Source of the DNA: Arthrobacter sp. FW305-BF8
GTDB lineage: Bacteria; Actinomycetota; Actinomycetes; Actinomycetales; Micrococcaceae
DNA length: 64,000 nucleotides
Assembly (NCBI RefSeq): GCF_021789315.1
Contig: NZ_CP084561.1
Coordinates: 2,728,001-2,792,000, forward strand
Direction of reading: 5' to 3'
The position numbers were made by a program, and so were the translations under genes. Of the stretch, positions 61,665 to 64,000 are shown piece after piece. Within the stretch, counting starts at the first letter, position 1, and each line of letters starts with the position of its first letter. The notes below the pieces were generated by a model, which was given only the letters and a program-made list of their open reading frames with translations, did no database searches and was not told where the DNA came from.

Positions 61665-64000
61665 TTAGCGCCTGGTGATTGAATCAACGACGGCGGACAG
61701 TGCGGCGCCCACCTTGGAGGCGTCGGTGCCGCCGCCCTGCGCCACGTCGTCCTTGCCGCCACCGCCGCCGCCGAGGATCCCGGCAGCGAGCCGGACCAGC
61801 GCGCCGGCCTTGACTCCGGCTTCACGGGCGGCTTCGTTGGTGGCCACCAGGATGACCGGGCGGTCGTTGCTGACGCCGGCCACGGCAACCGTGGCGGCGT
61901 CGGAGCCGAGCCGGCTGCGCAGGTCCAGGGCCAGACCGCGGATGTCGTCGGCACCGCTGACCTGGCCGGCGTCGTGCGCGATAACCCGGACGCCAGCGGC
62001 GTCCACGGCGGTTCCGGCGAGCTGGGCAGCAGCGGCCGCGAGCTGTTCCTTGCGGAGCCGCTCGAGTTCCTTTTCCGTGGCCTTCAGCTTGGTGAGGGTC
62101 GCGGAGATGCGGTCCGCCAGCTGCCCGGAGGGCACCTTGAGCATCTCGGTGAGTTCGGTCACGAGGGCGCGTTCGGCGGCCAGATGCCGGAAGGCGTCCA
62201 TGCCGACGAAGGCCTCGACGCGGCGGTTTCCGGATCCGACGGACTGTTCGCCGAGCAGGGACAGGCTGCCGATCAGGGAAGTGTTGGACACATGGGTGCC
62301 GCCGCACAGCTCGCGGGACCACGCGCCGTCGATCTCCACAACCCGGACCTCGCTGCCGTAGTTCTCGCCGAACAGCGCCATGGCACCGAGGGCCTTGGCC
62401 TCGGCGAGGCCCATGACCTTGGTCTCCACGTGGAAGTTGTTGCGGATGGCGAGGTTGGAGACTTCCTCGACCTCGGACTTGGTGGCGGCGCTCAGTCCTT
62501 CACCCCAGGCGAAGTCGAACCGGAGGTACCCGGCCTTGTTGAACGAACCGCGCTGGGTGGCCTGCGGGCCGAGAATCTGGTGCAGCGCCGCGTGCACAAT
62601 GTGCGTTCCGGTGTGCGCCTGCTGTGCAGCGTGGCGCCGTTCGCGGTCCACCGCGGCACGGACCAGTGCGTCAGAAGCGATCTCGCCTTCGCGGACGATG
62701 GCCTTGTGCACGCTTAGGCCCTTGATCGGACGCTGGACGTCCAGTACCTCGACGACGAATCCGTCACCGGTGATGAGGCCGGTGTCGGCTGCCTGGCCGC
62801 CAGCCTCAGCGTAGAACGGAGTCTCGGCGAGCACCAGTTCGATTTCGTCGCCGGTGGCTGCCTGGGACACCTTGCTGCCGGCGCTGAGGATGCCGCGGAC
62901 CCGGGATTCGCCCTCGAGGTCGGTGTAGCCCGTAAAGACGGTTTCGCCTTCTGCCAGGAGTTCCTGGAAGGCGGAGAGGTCGGCATGGCCGCCCTTCTTG
63001 CCCTTGGCGTCGGCCTGGGCGCGCTGGCGCTGCTCGAGCATGAGCTTGCGGAACTCGGGCTCGTCCACCTTCAGGCCGGCTTCCTCGGCCATTTCGAGCG
63101 TCAGGTCGATGGGGAAGCCGTAGGTGTCGTGCAGCGCGAACGCGTCGGCGCCGGACAGGGAACGCCCGGCAGCTTTCGATTCCTTGACGGCATCCTCAAG
63201 GCGGGCAGTGCCGGAGGCGATGGTGCGCAGGAACGCCTTCTCTTCGGCGTAGGCGATCCGGCTGATGCGGTCGAAGTCCGTGTCCACGATGGGGTACACG
63301 CCCTTCATGGCGTCGCGCGAGGCGGGCAGCAGGTCCGGCAGGCAGGCCTGTTCCACGCCCAGCAGGCGCATGGAGCGGACCGCGCGGCGGATGAGGCGCC
63401 GCAGCACGTAGCCGCGGCCTTCGTTGGAGGGCGTGACGCCGTCGGCGATGAGCATCAGGGAGGACCGGATGTGGTCGGCAACAACGCGCATGCGGACGTC
63501 GTCGGTGTGGTGCGGGTCGTCCTCCGTCTCGGCGGAGGTGTATTCCCTGCCCGAGAGCTTGGCGGCCATGTCGATGACCGGGCGCACCTGGTCGGTCTCG
63601 TACATGTTCTCGACGTCCTGCAGGATCATGGCGAGGCGTTCCATGCCCAGGCCCGTGTCGATGTTTTTCTTGGGCAGTTCGCCCATGATGTCGAACTCGA
63701 CCTTCGAGCGGACGTTGTCGATCTGGTACTGCATGAACACGAGGTTCCAGATCTCCACGTACCGGTTCTCGTCGGCAATGGGTCCGCCCTCGGCGCCGTA
63801 GGCGGGGCCGCGGTCGTAGTAGATCTCCGAGCAGGGGCCGGCCGGGCCGGGCTGGCCGGTGGACCAGTAGTTGTCCGACTTGCCCATGCGCTGGATGCGC
63901 TCGGCGGGGACTCCGGTGTTCTTGAGCCAGAGTTCCTCGGCCTCATCGTCCTCTTCGTACACGGTCACCCACAGCAGCTCCGGCGGAAGGCCGTATCCGC
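61665..64000 (-). CDS. alaS: Alanyl-tRNA synthetase (N-terminus outside window)
   Basis: Frame open to the window edge; about 777 C-terminal residues are visible of the usual 880-900. Charges tRNA-Ala and edits mischarged Ser/Gly. The window edge reads GYGLPPELLWVTVYEED from the catalytic core. GPAGPCSEIYYD and the anticodon-independent recognition region (RGYVLRRLIRRAVR) follow, then the editing-domain zinc motifs HTGTHIVHAAL and CGGTHV, and the C-terminal DHH-like domain (about the last 110 residues, LGGGGGGKDDVAQGGG). It heads the visible alaS-ruvX-mltG-aro operon. Confidence 0.96.
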   Translation of the reverse strand, partial: GYGLPPELLWVTVYEEDDEAEELWLKNTGVPAERIQRMGKSDNYWSTGQPGPAGPCSEIYYDRGPAYGAEGGPIADENRYVEIWNLVFMQYQIDNVRSKVEFDIMGELPKKNIDTGLGMERLAMILQDVENMYETDQVRPVIDMAAKLSGREYTSAETEDDPHHTDDVRMRVVADHIRSSLMLIADGVTPSNEGRGYVLRRLIRRAVRSMRLLGVEQACLPDLLPASRDAMKGVYPIVDTDFDRISRIAYAEEKAFLRTIASGTARLEDAVKESKAAGRSLSGADAFALHDTYGFPIDLTLEMAEEAGLKVDEPEFRKLMLEQRQRAQADAKGKKGGHADLSAFQELLAEGETVFTGYTDLEGESRVRGILSAGSKVSQAATGDEIELVLAETPFYAEAGGQAADTGLITGDGFVVEVLDVQRPIKGLSVHKAIVREGEIASDALVRAAVDRERRHAAQQAHTGTHIVHAALHQILGPQATQRGSFNKAGYLRFDFAWGEGLSAATKSEVEEVSNLAIRNNFHVETKVMGLAEAKALGAMALFGENYGSEVRVVEIDGAWSRELCGGTHVSNTSLIGSLSLLGEQSVGSGNRRVEAFVGMDAFRHLAAERALVTELTEMLKVPSGQLADRISATLTKLKATEKELERLRKEQLAAAAAQLAGTAVDAAGVRVIAHDAGQVSGADDIRGLALDLRSRLGSDAATVAVAGVSNDRPVILVATNEAAREAGVKAGALVRLAAGILGGGGGGKDDVAQGGGTDASKVGAALSAVVDSITRR

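Overview
The window is a high-GC actinobacterial chromosome segment, most like the Arthrobacter/Pseudarthrobacter group (Micrococcaceae). The evidence is the frequent GTG/TTG starts, the actinobacterial integration host factor next to gmk, a PriA without its ATPase motifs, HrcA/CIRCE control of dnaJ, a DUF222-HNH gene, and a pyr cluster headed by pyrR. It is mostly core genome. I see no prophage, insertion sequence, CRISPR array, rRNA or tRNA. Genus-level assignment is inference from gene content only.

Layout. 1-845: 3' part of an M13 zinc peptidase, closed by a strong terminator. 945-6493 (-): phoH-ybeY-CNNM/CBS protein-era, then a LytR-CpsA-Psr cell-wall enzyme. 6.8-7.8 kb (+): GerMN/Gmad2 lipoprotein. 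7.85-10.9 kb (-): hrcA-dnaJ-rsmE under a CIRCE operator. 11.0-12.45 kb (+): DUF3097 and DUF4870 proteins. 12.5-15.7 kb (-): lepA-hemW. 15.8-16.8 kb (+): a solitary PemK/MazF-like protein and rpsT. 17.0-22.2 kb (-): comEA-comEC-holA and a Trp-rich unknown. 22.3-25.4 kb (-): a small protein, a frameshifted DUF222/HNH gene and a DegV protein. 25.5-28.2 kb (-): leuS with a leucine-rich leader peptide and attenuator. 28.4-32.6 kb (-): glpD-glpF-glpK, divergent from a SorC-type regulator. 32.7-37.1 kb (+): the regulator, a VOC protein, an aldo/keto reductase, an alpha/beta hydrolase and a glycosyltransferase. 37.1-52.4 kb (-): one long co-directional run, pyrR-pyrB-pyrC-(membrane protein)-carA-carB-pyrF-mihF-gmk-rpoZ-coaBC-metK-priA. 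52.5-53.8 kb (+): PrsW-type membrane protease. 53.9-64.0 kb (-): alaS-ruvX-mltG-aroE-aroC-aroK-aroB-TPR protein, then efp-nusB.

How the genes work together. Six pyr/car genes carry out most of UMP synthesis and continue into nucleotide (gmk) and cofactor (coaBC, metK) functions. aroE-C-K-B supply four shikimate steps. glpD-F-K form a complete glycerol uptake and oxidation unit. comEA-comEC-holA is the common actinobacterial arrangement.

The most interesting signals are two. First, the leuS 5' region reads as a classical leucine attenuator: a leaderless 8-residue peptide with three consecutive Leu codons, mutually exclusive 1:2, 2:3 and 3:4 pairings, and a terminator. Second, short tandem repeats that re-iterate the end of a gene together with its stop codon recur downstream of several genes. 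holA has four in-frame stops exactly 18 nt apart, prsW three in-frame stops 18 nt apart, and rsmE four copies 17 nt apart; LCP, GerMN and priA show related cases. I know of no named feature class for these.
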